Of a stretch of DNA of 64,000 nucleotides, positions 34,232-45,220 are shown piece by piece (within the stretch, counting starts at the first letter, position 1; each line of letters starts with the position of its first letter). The DNA is taken from positions 186,001 to 250,000 of the forward strand of contig JAHQIY010000025.1 in assembly GCA_019054805.1 (NCBI GenBank), given 5' to 3'. Below the pieces are notes generated by a model that saw nothing but the letters and a program-made list of their open reading frames with translations, was not told where the DNA came from and searched no databases. The position numbers and the translations under genes were made by a program. Source of the stretch: Brachionus manjavacas (taxonomy: Eukaryota; Rotifera; Eurotatoria; Ploima; Brachionidae).

Positions 34232-36609
34232 TTTTTTCAGATTTTTGGCTAAGCTTTTTGGCTTTTTTTGCTTTTTTTTTTTTCGCTTTGTGGAGACTTA
34301 TGCTTAGTTTAATTCATTATAAATTATTTTTAGCAAAGAATTTAAATAAACTGGGTCGAAATACTTCAATATCGATCTAAATCGTTTATTTGCTTGCGAT
34401 TGCAAATCTTGTAAATACGAAAATAGTTTTTAGCATGCTAAAAACATAAATTATAAAAATTTTATCGCTGAAATTGTTGAAATCTTTAAAAACCTAGGCC
34501 TTTTAAATTATAATTTCTAATAATTCGAAATAAATTAAGCTTTATAAATAAGTCGGCGGATTTAGGCCGCAGATAGGACTGCTTTGAAAAATTTGGATTT
34601 TAATAGAAAATTCTAGATTGATAAAAAGGGGGCTCGAAAAAAATTATTTCGTGGATAACATGTGCTCTTTAGATATTTTTAAAATTTAAGGATTTTTAAT
34701 TTTCAACAAAAAAAGTGAAACTGAGCTCAAATTGAAAAAAAACTGATCTAGACTCATGACTTCATTTTGTCTATTTATTTACAAAAAGTAAATTTTTGAA
34801 TCAGATAAAATTTAAATATATCTTAATTGAACTGAATTTTAAAATTGAACAAAAATCTGAATTTTTTTTGCCTTAACTAAAGACAAGTCTAAAGATAAAT
34901 GATCAGACATTGAATACGAGTTTGAATTTAATATTACTTTAAAATTGGAAACAATACTGATCTATACAATTTAAAAAAATCTAGATAAATCAAAAGGTTT
35001 ATGCTGGAAAAAATTAGTTTTCGGATTCACAACCCAAATAATCAGATTATGAGCATTAAGCTTTATAAATTATTTGTTATTTAAAAAAAAGCGACAAAAT
35101 TTTAAATTTTAAATAATTTTTTCTTTTAAATGGACTTGAAATTAAATTCAAAGATAATTTGATTTAAACCAAAAAATGATCACAAAATTTGATTATAAAA
35201 TTTTGTTTTTTGAACATTAAATTTTATTAAGTTCAATTAGTTTTTCTTTTTTTTTATGTTGGACTTTTTAATTATTTTAGTGAACTTAGAGCAACAAAAA
35301 CGAAAAGATTAATAAAATATTTAAAGCTATACAATTAATTTAATAATTTTCAATTTATTTTTATTTGAAAATAAAAGTGAATTTCAGTTTCAATGAATTC
35401 AATTATTGCATCTTTAAATTAATAAATTATCTTTTTGTAAAAATTCCAAGCTACTGAATATTAAGGATACGAGCGGTAGAAACTTAGTTTAAAATTGTAA
35501 AATCTTATTTTTTATTAATAGATTTATAGGTAATATGATTGCCGTATCAAACTTACAAGTGAACCCAACTATGAGAGTAGTAAGCCACGGTTTCGAACAC
35601 AGATTTATGTTATTATAGCCAAAAAAGGTACTCATCATTTTTTTGAATAATTCAGTGAAATTTCTTTTAAAAATTAAATAAAGAAAATAATTTAAAAAAA
35701 CTCAACAAATAAGTTTTTTATAATTAGATTTTTTTCTAATTTTTAAATGAAAATATTAAGCATTCAAAGGTTTTATTATAATATTTTATTTTGAAAAATT
35801 CTCTTAAACAATTAAAATCCAGAATAAATTAATAAAAAACAAAAAAATAATTCATAAATTATAAAAGAAATATAGGTGCACCGAGCCAAACCTACTTATC
35901 ATTTGATAAAAATCTTTGTTTTAGGACGCATAGTTTTAGATTTAATATTTAAAACAAGGTGCAACTTAAAATAAGTATTTTCGTCAATTTTTAATAATTC
36001 TAATACTTTTGAAAAATGGATTCGTTTTATCAATATTATTTTTTCAGGCACAGCTTTCGTTTAATTGCAAATAAAAGAAATTTGGTAAAAATAAAATATT
36101 AAATTCTCATGTTTAGTAAAAAAAATTTACAAAAAATTAAATTAATTTATTAGAGAAAAAAAGTCTTTCAAAAAAAAATTGATAAACAAATTTAAGTAAA
36201 ACTACTCAATTTTTAAAACAACGATAATTATCGAAAAATTTTGTCAAATTACGGAAATGAACTTAAATCATTGTTCAAACCACCTTTATAATTAAAAAAA
36301 ATGCGATCGAGTCAATAATATTAAATTATTTATTTATTCCAAAAAACACCTTTTATTAGTAGAAAATAAAAAATTGAAGAAGTTGTAAAACAATGTTATA
36401 CATAAATATATTTATTAATTTAATAAAAAAATATATTTGAGTTCAAAAAATAATAAAGATATTATTATAAAATTATTGATATTTTTAGAGTTTTTTTTTC
36501 ACTAGATTTTAAAAAAAAAATGATTCTTATTTGATGAGTTATTTATCAACAAATACTATAAAAAATGTTGCAACTTGGTTTAAAAATTTTCATCTATTTA
36601 TACTGTAAA
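34232..36609. other. AT-rich intergenic DNA upstream of the RAG1-like gene
   Basis: The reading frame upstream of 34231 stays open into an A-rich, lysine-coding stretch, so the first ATG used here is the sensible start. No terminal repeat, promoter motif or other gene recognised. Confidence 0.5.
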
Positions 36610-36929
36610 GTCTCGATTTTGGACTAAAGGGATTTAAGCCAAAAATTTATTTAATGGAATCCGAAGTTATAAAAATAATGTATAGATCAAAAGCATTCCG
36701 AATACATGTCAAGTATTTTCGACAAAAAAATTAAAAAAATTTTTCCAAAAATAACTATTCTGATGTCACTTTTTAATAGTCGTAGGTTAATTATTTATAT
36801 AGAGAGCTGTTTCTTATTATTGAATACCACTAAATACCAGAATTTGAAACTTGACTTGTCCACTTGGAGAATGTCATACAATAGCAACAAGAAATTTGCA
36901 TTTATGGATATTCATCATGATCAATTTTA

Positions 36930-37060
36930 AATTTTTTTCCATTTTTTACCTTTTTGCATTTCTAAATTTTTTTTTATTATCAAAAAAGGTTTTACATCGC
37001 CGAATGTGGCGTAATTTATTCGAAATAAATAAATAATAATTAATCAATAAAATAAATTTA
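36930..37060 (+). repeat. LINE-like 3' tail with CGCC/GGCG stem-loop
   Basis: A short hairpin (stem 36998-37001 with 37008-37011, 6-nt loop) is followed by an AATAAATAAATAATAATT-type simple tail. The layout is the same as other LINE tails in the window but the sequence is different, so this is a separate family. Coding sequence upstream (36706-36930) is not recognisable. Confidence 0.45.
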
Positions 37061-37699
37061 AAAAAATTAATTTTTTGACAACCCCATCTCAAAGATTAAA
37101 TTTGTGTAAAAATAAAAAACTTTGACCATTATAATTGAAATTTTTTTATAATTTTTCAAAGTTTTTAGTCAAGTGATCAACTTTTTTGATTTTTCTACTC
37201 ATCAATAAATTTATTTATCAAAAATCAAAAAAGACAAATTGAATATTCTTGTCAAAATTTATAATTTTTATGACACATACTTTTATAGTATATTTAAATG
37301 GTATATTTGACACGGGACTGGTTTTGCATGTTTTTCCATAGCCAATGCTTTTTTTTTTTGGCTTCATCCCAAGCAACATGCTACTCCATAGCTAAATTAT
37401 GATATTATTAAATTTATCTTTTTCATGTGAGAATCTGATCGCTTGCAGATCCTCTCTTAATGAACTACTTCATCAATCGTTATCTGTACTTGAGTCTAAA
37501 TCGATCTTTTTCGGCACACGTGACATCTTTACATCATGCAAAGTTAGTGCAAAAAATTAGAATTATTTTAAGCTATCAAAAACTAGTCTCCAGGTTTAGT
37601 TTTTTGATCCAAGAGGCAATGATTGGTAAGATTACTGTAATAAGATTACTCATTAAGAAAAGTTAAAAGCGATGTTAACAGAGACTTAATTGTATGGTC

Positions 37700-38100
37700 A
37701 ATGAGTGGTAAAGAGTTATTTTCAGTGACGAATCCAATTTTGAAGTCTTAAATCGTAAGCCAAGAGTAAAAACTAAAAGGTTTAAGATTGAAAATTTTCA
37801 TTAGAATTTCTTTAAAAAAAGGTTAAAAAACTGTAAAAAAATCAGCTGGCATTTGAAAATGGATTTTTTATTACGGCACAGATACGTTTAGCATTTAGAC
37901 TGAATAAATTTATAAATTTGCCTACATCATTACCTTGGTAAGCGATCTTTCAGCATTTGTTGAGCTAATATTTGAGCCAAATGGCTCCTGAATTTGGCAC
38001 ATCACCTCACCGACTTTTTAATAGAATGCAAATGAAAAATTAGAACTCTCCAAACGAGTTGTTCAATCTAAAAACTGCTTAAGTTTCTTTTACCAAATTG
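37700..38100 (+). pseudogene. Tc1/mariner transposase remnant
   Basis: From 37712 the frame reads RVIFSDESNFEVLNRKPRVK, the Tc1-type block around the first catalytic aspartate (FSDES). Across frameshifts it continues with GIWKW...YYGTDTFSI-like and NGS.IWHITSP-like pieces, corresponding to the region up to the second aspartate, which is lost. Terminal repeats were not found. Confidence 0.6.
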
Positions 38101-39019
38101 ACTTTTTACAATTTTTAATTATATGTTAGCTACTGAAACAAAATCATTATTTATTTTGAATTTTTTAAAATTTTACATTCAACTCTCATTAATAGTAATC
38201 AAATAGCCCCATAGTATCATATAATCGATTGTTTTAACAATTAAACGAATAATTATATTTTTATTTAATTTGAAATATTTTCTAATTTATTTTTAAATTT
38301 AAAAAAAGCACTAATCAACTTAAAAAGTCTATGGGTCTAATACAAAAAATTAACCTTTAATACCCGTCAATTGAATTATTCTAATAAACGATGAAAACTA
38401 AAGTTAACTTCTTCTATCATATTTTATTAATCAACAATTAGAAATATTTTAAGGTCATCTTATAAAATATCAAGGCTTTGAATAATTTTTTTCATTGGGA
38501 AAATGTTAAAAATTTAATTTAAGATTCTAATAAATAAAGATTTTTTCAATTTTTAAAGAAATAATAGAAGAAATTTATGTATCATGATTTATTTTTTACT
38601 TATTAAAAAGTCAATGATTTGTTTCATGATTTTAAATGTATCGTGAACTATTTCTTTTTAAGATCTTATAAAGCAAGAAAGTCCAAATTCTTACCAAATT
38701 TTATAAGATTCATACAAGATCAGATACCGAACTTGAATATCTAATTTTCCCGAAATTGTACAATTTTATATAAGAAACTTTACGACAGGTTGCCTCTGAT
38801 TTTACCAGTTTCTTCCTCAAGTTTTCAATCCAATTTATCTCCTGGGTCACCCGTCAGTAGAAGAAATCGGAGAATGTTTGAGAGCAATAATTAAAAAAAC
38901 AAAATTATATAACAAAAAAAAATTCCATTTATCTGGTGATATCAGACAAGTCCAAATCTAGGACATCAATTTTCCATTTGCAATTTCCTTCTTAACTTTT
39001 TTATTTAATTTTTCATGGT
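38101..39019. other. AT-rich DNA, nothing recognised
   Basis: No gene, RNA or clear repeat seen. Confidence 0.5.
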
Positions 39020-39695
39020 TATGTAGTAGTAGTAGTAGTTCTTGCTGTGAAATCCTAACAAGTAGGAAATCTGAGCTCATCACCGCTTAAAGGCGTATGA
39101 AGCTTTAGCAGCCAATTCTGTTACACCTATCTAATGCTACTTTGAAGACATTAACTGTCTTAGCTTTAACCACCTCCTCAGGAAGTCTATTCCAGTGCGG
39201 AGCTACTCTTTTCGAGAAAAAAACGTGTCTAGCACTCACTGCGGCAGAAAAATCATTTCTTTTTTGTGCTGGAAAACTATCTCTTTGAACTTTTGCGCTG
39301 TTTCCTCTTAACCTAGGTATCGGTCCATTCCTGCCAACAGGATTCAGAAGTTCTCTGGTAAACGACACTTTTTCATGACCGTTAATCACTTTAAAAACCT
39401 CAATCAAATCACCTCTCACCCTTCTCTCACTAAGTTTTGTTAAACCCAATCTGGCAAGCCTTTCCTCCTATGAAATTTCTCTTAGTGACCAAAGAATTTT
39501 CGTTGCACGCTCTTGTACTTTTTCTAACGCTTTTTCGTCGGATTCCAAACTTGAACTGCATAGTCGAGGTGAGGTCCAACCAAAGACATATAAAGTTTCA
39601 ACCAAAGAGTTTCTTCTCTACTTAAAAATGTTCTTTTAAGAATTCCGAGTGCTTTATTGTGGTAGAACATTGTATGATTGTGGAGATACTTGTAG
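39020..39695 (-). mobile_element. CR1/L2-like LINE C-terminal fragment with (CTA)n tail
   Basis: Minus strand. About 39640-39460 encodes LGILKRTF...LYMSLVGPHLDYAVQVWNP and a KVQERATKILWSL piece. 39449-39105 is an open 114-residue stretch: LTKLSERRVRGDLIEVFKVI, then ...HVFFSKRVAPHWNRLPEEVV...VFKVALDR, the conserved C-terminus of CR1/L2-group ORF2 proteins. The 3' UTR ends in a TAG/CTA microsatellite at 39026-39040. A MITE is inserted at its upstream edge (39704-39952). Confidence 0.85.
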
Positions 39696-39703
39696 GCTGG
39701 GTT

Positions 39704-39952
39704 CAGACTTGTTTTTAAGTCACAGTTTTAAGTCTAAGTCAGAAAAATTTAAGTCAAAGTCTTAAAAATTTTTTTCATTTTTTTAGTGAAGTTTAGTCGA
39801 GTCAACTAATTTTCTGATTTTAAAACTAAACTTTTTTTGGATTAAAATAAAAAATCATATTTATTTTTTAGTTTAAAAATCAGATAATTAATTGACTTGA
39901 CTAAACTTCACTAAAAAAAAAATATAAGTCTTGTGACTTAAAAACAAGTCTG
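39704..39952. mobile_element. hAT-type palindromic MITE with 8-bp target duplication
   Basis: Terminal inverted repeats start CAGACTTGTTTTTAAGTCAC on both ends, and long inner arms also pair (about 39785-39835 against 39865-39915), so the 249-bp element folds almost completely. It is flanked by direct repeats GCTGGGTT at 39696-39703 and 39953-39960. An 8-bp duplication and a CAG start are hallmarks of hAT elements. It has no coding capacity. Confidence 0.8.
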
Positions 39953-40074
39953 GCTGGGTTTTAGCAGCTCTAATAACAGGTGCATCGATGTTGGAATTGT
40001 TACCAGGTTTAATCCATCGGTTAAGTAACCAAATAGTAGGCTTGAGTTATTTCCTCTTCACCGGTTATACAATT

Positions 40075-40710
40075 CGCGTCCGCTTTATGGTTATCATGGA
40101 TTCAATTAAGAACTTTAACACATCTCGATTGTGTTCTTGAATCCGTCGTGTCGACTCGTTGCTTTTGATCACTTTGATTTCGAAAAAGTATCCCAACAAG
40201 TTGAATATAGACCAACTCTCTCTTTAGTCGTCTCGTGTGTTCCAAGTCAGTTGAAACACACAAGCAAGCTCTTTGTCGATGATCTAAAAAAATAAAAGCA
40301 CTGGTGGAATCCGAGGCGGATGCGATTAGTCTTTAAGCTGATTTAGACAGAGTGGCCTAATTGTGTTGGACATGGTTGATGGAAGCAAACGAGAGCAAGG
40401 TAATGAATATCGATAGCAACGAGCTTATAAAAAGAACCAGGTCATAAACGCTAAAAAAGAAGGATGGCTCAGCTTCAAAACACCTCCGAAGAACGTGACC
40501 AGGGCATCAGGGCATTCTCACGCCTGGTTTTAAGTACAGTTCACAGTCGGCTCATGGCGCATCAAAAGCTCACCAAGTTATAGGAATGCAAAGTAATATA
40601 TTCAAGTCTAGAGATGTGGAAATATGAGCCTCACTATATTGTACCTACATTCGTCTGCATCTGGAGTTTTCAGTGTCGGCTTGGAACCAGTCATGGACAA
40701 AATTAAGTTA
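40075..40710 (+). mobile_element. Highly decayed CR1/L2-like LINE fragment
   Basis: Plus-strand pieces in changing frames: a KLFVDDLK palm motif (about 40258), EADAISLQADLDRVA (about 40312-40355), W.MEANESKVMNIDSN (about 40375-40415), ERDQGIRAFSRL.LSTVHS (about 40490-40545) and a RPHLEF-like piece near 40650. The order matches the RT palm to C-terminus of L2/CR1 elements. Many stops. Confidence 0.6.
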
Positions 40711-40807
40711 AAACCAATTTTTCGATTATTCGATTATTCGAAAGCAATTATTTTATAAATTCAATGAACAAAAAATATGATCGTTTAATTTATAAATAAT
40801 TTATAAA

Positions 40808-40860
40808 CTGTTGAGTTAACGGGGTCCGGGACACAGCCCCGGTTTAAGGACTCCTTAGTT
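40808..40860 (+). repeat. GC-rich hairpin repeat, second copy
   Basis: GTTAACGGGGTCCGGGACAC followed by AGCCCCGGTTTAAGGACTCC. Matches the reverse complement of 18905-18965 and can fold as a CCGGG/CCCGG stem. Function unknown. Confidence 0.5.
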
Positions 40861-40917
40861 TAATATATCTAAATTATCTCTGAATTATTGAATAATTGTA
40901 TTTAATAAAATATTGTC

Positions 40918-41850
40918 AATACCTCATCATTCAAAATGTTTTAGACCAGTTAATATCAATTTTGTCATGAAAACACCAATTATTTGGATTTTGAATTTTT
41001 TTTTGAATACAGTTTTTAAGTACTGTTTCTAGATACTTATCTGGATGACTAATTGTCGTGTCATCAGCAAACATTTTTATACCAGGATTATTTAACATAA
41101 ATGGCAAGTCATTTACAGATACAAGAAAAAATAGTGAACCTAACACTGATACTTGTGGAACTCCTAATTTTAGAGATATTAGTTTAGATTTATCATTTCC
41201 AAAACGAACTTTTGTGATCTTTTAGTAAATTAGTTCGAAAGAAGACCTAAAGAATGATTAAACCCATAATGCAATAAATTTAATAGTAGAAGATTTGAAT
41301 CAATTAAATCGAATGTTTTTCTAAAATCAATAAATAATGATAAAGTTATAAGCTTTTTGTCACTATCTAAGTTTAAATCACTATTATTATAAATAATAAT
41401 TTAAGGAGCATGATTCGACTCTAAATAGTTTGAGGTTTGATTATCTTAGAGATTTTCAAGCATTAAAAGAAAGAACCGAAATAACTCTATAATTATTAAT
41501 GTCTGATATATTACATTTATTTTAGTAAAAAGGAATTACAACTGCTAATTTCCAATATTGTGGGATAACTTTTAACTTTATTCGCTCATTAAAAAGTTGA
41601 TGAAAAAAAAAATACAATAATATCAGGGAGCCCTTTCCTGAATAAATTCCAATAGATCCAGATGAACTAAAAGACGGAAAATCATTAAGAGCATTTTTAA
41701 ATTAATCTAAAAATAATTCAATAAATAAAAGACCTGGACTGTTAAAATTGAATTTTTGAGGAACGGATACTTTGGCAAAGCATTTTTGATGAAATTCCCT
41801 ATAAAAAAAATAGGTAACAATCGATTTGTCCAAAAGAGATCGACTTTATG
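40918..41850 (-). mobile_element. LINE RT remnant of another family
   Basis: Minus strand. The upstream part (41850-41230) keeps scattered RT pieces such as SLFIDFRKTFDLIDSNLLL in shifted frames. 41146-40931 is an open 71-residue stretch reading LGSLFFLVSVNDLPFMLNNP and IKMFADDTTISHPD, the RT motifs GSxLGxLxFxxxxNDLP and FADDTT. Clade not resolved (Jockey/CR1 group likely). Confidence 0.75.
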
Positions 41851-41859
41851 GATTGGTGA

Positions 41860-42770
41860 TTATTTAGCTACGCTAGATCATTTTCAAGTCAAACTATTAT
41901 ATTTATTTAAAAGATTAATATTTATTTAAAATCAATTTTTTGTTAATTTAATACAAAAAAAGAGATTAAAATTTGATTCTGATAAAAATTAGATAAAACT
42001 TCATTCTTCTGATCGGAAAAATGCAATCTTGTTTAAAAAATATAAACTATACTTGTCTACAAATATTTAAAGTCATTTAAAGGAGTAACAGAGTTTGATA
42101 TATGAAAGACTTCATCGGATCTTTCTCAAATCTACTTAAATGTCTGAAAAAGTCACATGTTGTAAAAATTTTAAACAAAAAAATAAAAATTTGATGTATT
42201 AAATGCTACATTTGGATTAACTAATGTCATAAATGGCCTGTATGGTACTATTGTTCATGTTGTAGTCGAATCAAAGCCAAGTATGTTGAATTTAGTAGAA
42301 AATCGCACAGCTAAACTGCCGAGAGTTAGACCCCGCAAAAACCGAATCAATGATCAAAGTTAACCTGCAAGCAAAAAATCTAGAAACAACTAATTTTTTT
42401 CTTGTTTTTATTTTTTCGTGTTTTTTAATAACATAAATGAAAATTGATATCATTTTTTTGTAATATGTATCAATTAATTTTTTTTTGTTACCATAAAAAT
42501 ACAGAAAAAAAATTAAATTTGTATTTTTTTGTAGCAATTCTTTTTAGTTTTTATAAGTTTAGTGTCACGTAAAATACATGCCTTAACTAATCAAGAAAAT
42601 TTGGAATAAATAATTGTTCTCAAAACCTTGTTAATCTTTTTTTTTTTTAGAGTTTAGTTAAGTGAAAATAAAATAATTTTTTTGTAAAACTTAAACGCAT
42701 CTTAAGGATAAACGTTCATAATAGAGTAAAAAATTTTTAGAGAATTTTTATTATAGAGAAAAAAATAGCG
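41860..42770. other. AT-rich DNA between two LINE remnants
   Basis: No gene recognised. The 42292-42537 frame is low complexity. Confidence 0.4.
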
Positions 42771-42774
42771 ACAA

Positions 42775-44425
42775 AAATTAATCAATTAACTATACCAAAG
42801 AAGGGTGTAACTACTTCGGTCTCTGATTATAGACCTATTTCAGTCTCAAATCCTTTCAGCACAATCTTTGAATCACTTTTGATATCGAAGATGCGTTCTA
42901 ATCTCGAAATTCACCCAAAATCAATTCGGTTATAAGTGTAAGACTTCGAGCAAAAGTGCTTTTGTGTAGTTAAAGAGACAATAAAATTTTTTAAAAATCG
43001 AAATACAAAATTTTATGTAATCAGCTTGGATGCTACAAAAGCATTCGACAAATTATGGCGTGATGGTCTGTTTTTCAAACTCAAAAATGTAATTGATGCA
43101 AGTTCATGGAGAATTCTTTACAAAAATGATAGTCTTTCAGAAAAATGCGTGAAATCTAATGGTAATGAAGGTGTAAATTTTAGTGTCGGTGAAGGTGTTA
43201 AGCAAGGAGGAATTCTCTCTCCATATCTTTTTAATTTTTCAATTAATGATTTGATCAAAAGCTGTATTGAGTCGAATCTTGGTGCTAAAATTGGAGATAT
43301 CAATGCTTCAGCATATTTTGATGATATTGCAATACTATCACCACTCGCTTCTCATTTACAAAAAATTTTAGATAGAATCTATCAGTATTCGTTATTATGG
43401 AAAATTGAATTCAACACCAAAAAGTCTTCTTATCTTCTTTTTAGGAAAAAACAGAATGATGACGGTGCTAAGAATTTCAAACTTAGGGAGCTTGATATAC
43501 CTCTCCAAAAAGGAATAATTTATCTTGGACTTCCATCGGGCGATCCAAACTTTATTAATTCATTTATTGATGCTAAAATGAAAGATGCGGAAAAAAGTAT
43601 GTTCTCTCTGTATTCAATTGGCTCCAAGCCGAGAACTATGAACCCTAAAACAGTCGCCTTTATCTATAAACAATTTTGTCAATCAATCCTCAGATACTCA
43701 ATGGGTATAGTTTATTTAACAGACAATAAATTGAAAGAACTTGATACTTGGCAAAATATCCTAATTAAAAACAAGATCGGTATTAGTAAATACTCACAGA
43801 CAAGACCATTGTATAGTGCTATCAATCTGGAATTTGTTTCTCAAATTTACATGAAACATAAATTATTTTTTCTAGGACAAATTTTTGAACAATGATTTGA
43901 GCAGGAAACTCTGTATGGACATTAAGAAAATGCCTGTAATTACTTCGAGAAATGATGCTTCGTTTGGCAGACAATTAAGAACATTGGAACAAAAGATTAG
44001 TGTTGAAAGTCTAGAATATAATATAAATGAGCTGTTCACGTGCCAAATTAGAGGCTTAGTTGACTCAGCTAAGTTTTTGTTAATAAAATTAGAATTGCAT
44101 TAGATAGTAATTTAACTTTTTACTTTTATTTTGACTACTTGAATCTTTTACTTAAGCCTGCCATTTCTTAATTATTTAGATTTTTTTCTCTTTTTACCAC
44201 TCTTTTATGTAATCTGACTTTAAAATTTTTATAAATATTTTTATTAAATGGATTAATTATTTATGAAACTTAATGTGATTTTCTAATCAGATTTTTTTAT
44301 ATTTTTTTTTATTTTTTTCTTTTCTTTGTAAAATTGTAATTTGTATTTTTGTGTTTCCTTTTCAACTTGCCTTTTAGACTATTTTTTTTTTAAATAAATA
44401 AATAAATAAATAAAATTAGCAAAGT
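42775..44425 (+). mobile_element. LINE-B: RT-bearing non-LTR retrotransposon, partly open
   Basis: RT starts near 42790 (INQLTIPKKG...SDYRPISVSNPF) with a frame break near 42930. A 289-residue open part at 43026-43895 carries LDATKAFDKLW, GVKQGGILSPYLFNFSINDL and AYFDDIAILSP, where the usual YADD is YFDD, and continues through the thumb (PLQKGIIYLGLPSG). It overlaps a further frame at 43885-44103. The 3' UTR ends with a CAACTTGCCTTTTAGAC block and an (AAATA)n tail at 44393-44415. It is the best-preserved RT frame in the window, but truncated at the 5' end and frameshifted. Confidence 0.85.
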
Positions 44426-44559
44426 CACGAATAAATAATTCTAAATTTTTATTCGAATTTAGCTTATTTATTTTATTTTGTTTTTGTTTTTTTCATAATT
44501 TATTCTGAACATAAAACAAATAAAATAAGAAAACAAATATTATAATCCAAAAATTGTCT

Positions 44560-44730
44560 TTTTATCTTTGGTTCTTTTTTTTTTAATTTCGATGACTCGA
44601 ATTGAAATTTTAAATGGATTAATTATTAATGCAATTTTCATATTTTTTTTTTAATTGTAATTTGTATTTTTATGTTTCTTTTTGAATTTGCCTATGAGGC
44701 TTTACATTTTTAAATCAATAAATCAATATA
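44560..44730 (+). repeat. Second LINE-B 3' tail, 5'-truncated copy
   Basis: Repeats the 3' UTR of the element just upstream (AAATGGATTAATTATT..., TGTAATTTGTATTTT...), ending TGCCTATGAGGCTTTAC then ATCAATAAATCAATATAATG. The GCCT-ATG-AGGC hairpin is intact here. Confidence 0.7.
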
Positions 44731-45220
44731 ATGACAGTTCACCCATCTTAAGTGTTACTATTTCCTATTTATATTCAGGTAACTTACCTGAAAAAAAAAA
44801 TTTTTCTTCTTTAAGATTTTAAAAATGGTTTATTTTTGGTTGAATTTCACCAATTATTTATCAAAAAAAATCAATCGATAATTATTAAAAATTCTTCTCT
44901 TTTGGAATGTTAATAGAAAAAAAATAAACTTTTGTAAATAATTAAATTACCATTAATTCCTTCGTTGATTGCTTGTCCTTAAGCCAAGATTCTGAATTCT
45001 TTAAAAGCTTCAAAGCCGGTTAAAAAAAAAATGTTTCAAAATGATTTTTTTTACAATTTTATAGAAAAATTTTATTTTATTTAGAAAAAAAGAAAAAACA
45101 CAAATTTAAATCCATTTCAATTTGACTATATGAATTGTTGAATAAAAAAAATGTCATTTGATCAAAAATTGATGAAATCTTAAATATCTATTCAAAAGTT
45201 TTGACAAGTGCCACAAAGTG
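44731..45220. other. 3' flank of Axin
   Basis: AT-rich; minus-strand AATAAA-type signals occur around 45070-45080. No other feature seen. Confidence 0.4.

Noticed and set aside
35530-35630. tRNA-like stretch with GGTTTCGAAC
   Set aside because: No cloverleaf could be drawn and no A box at the right distance.
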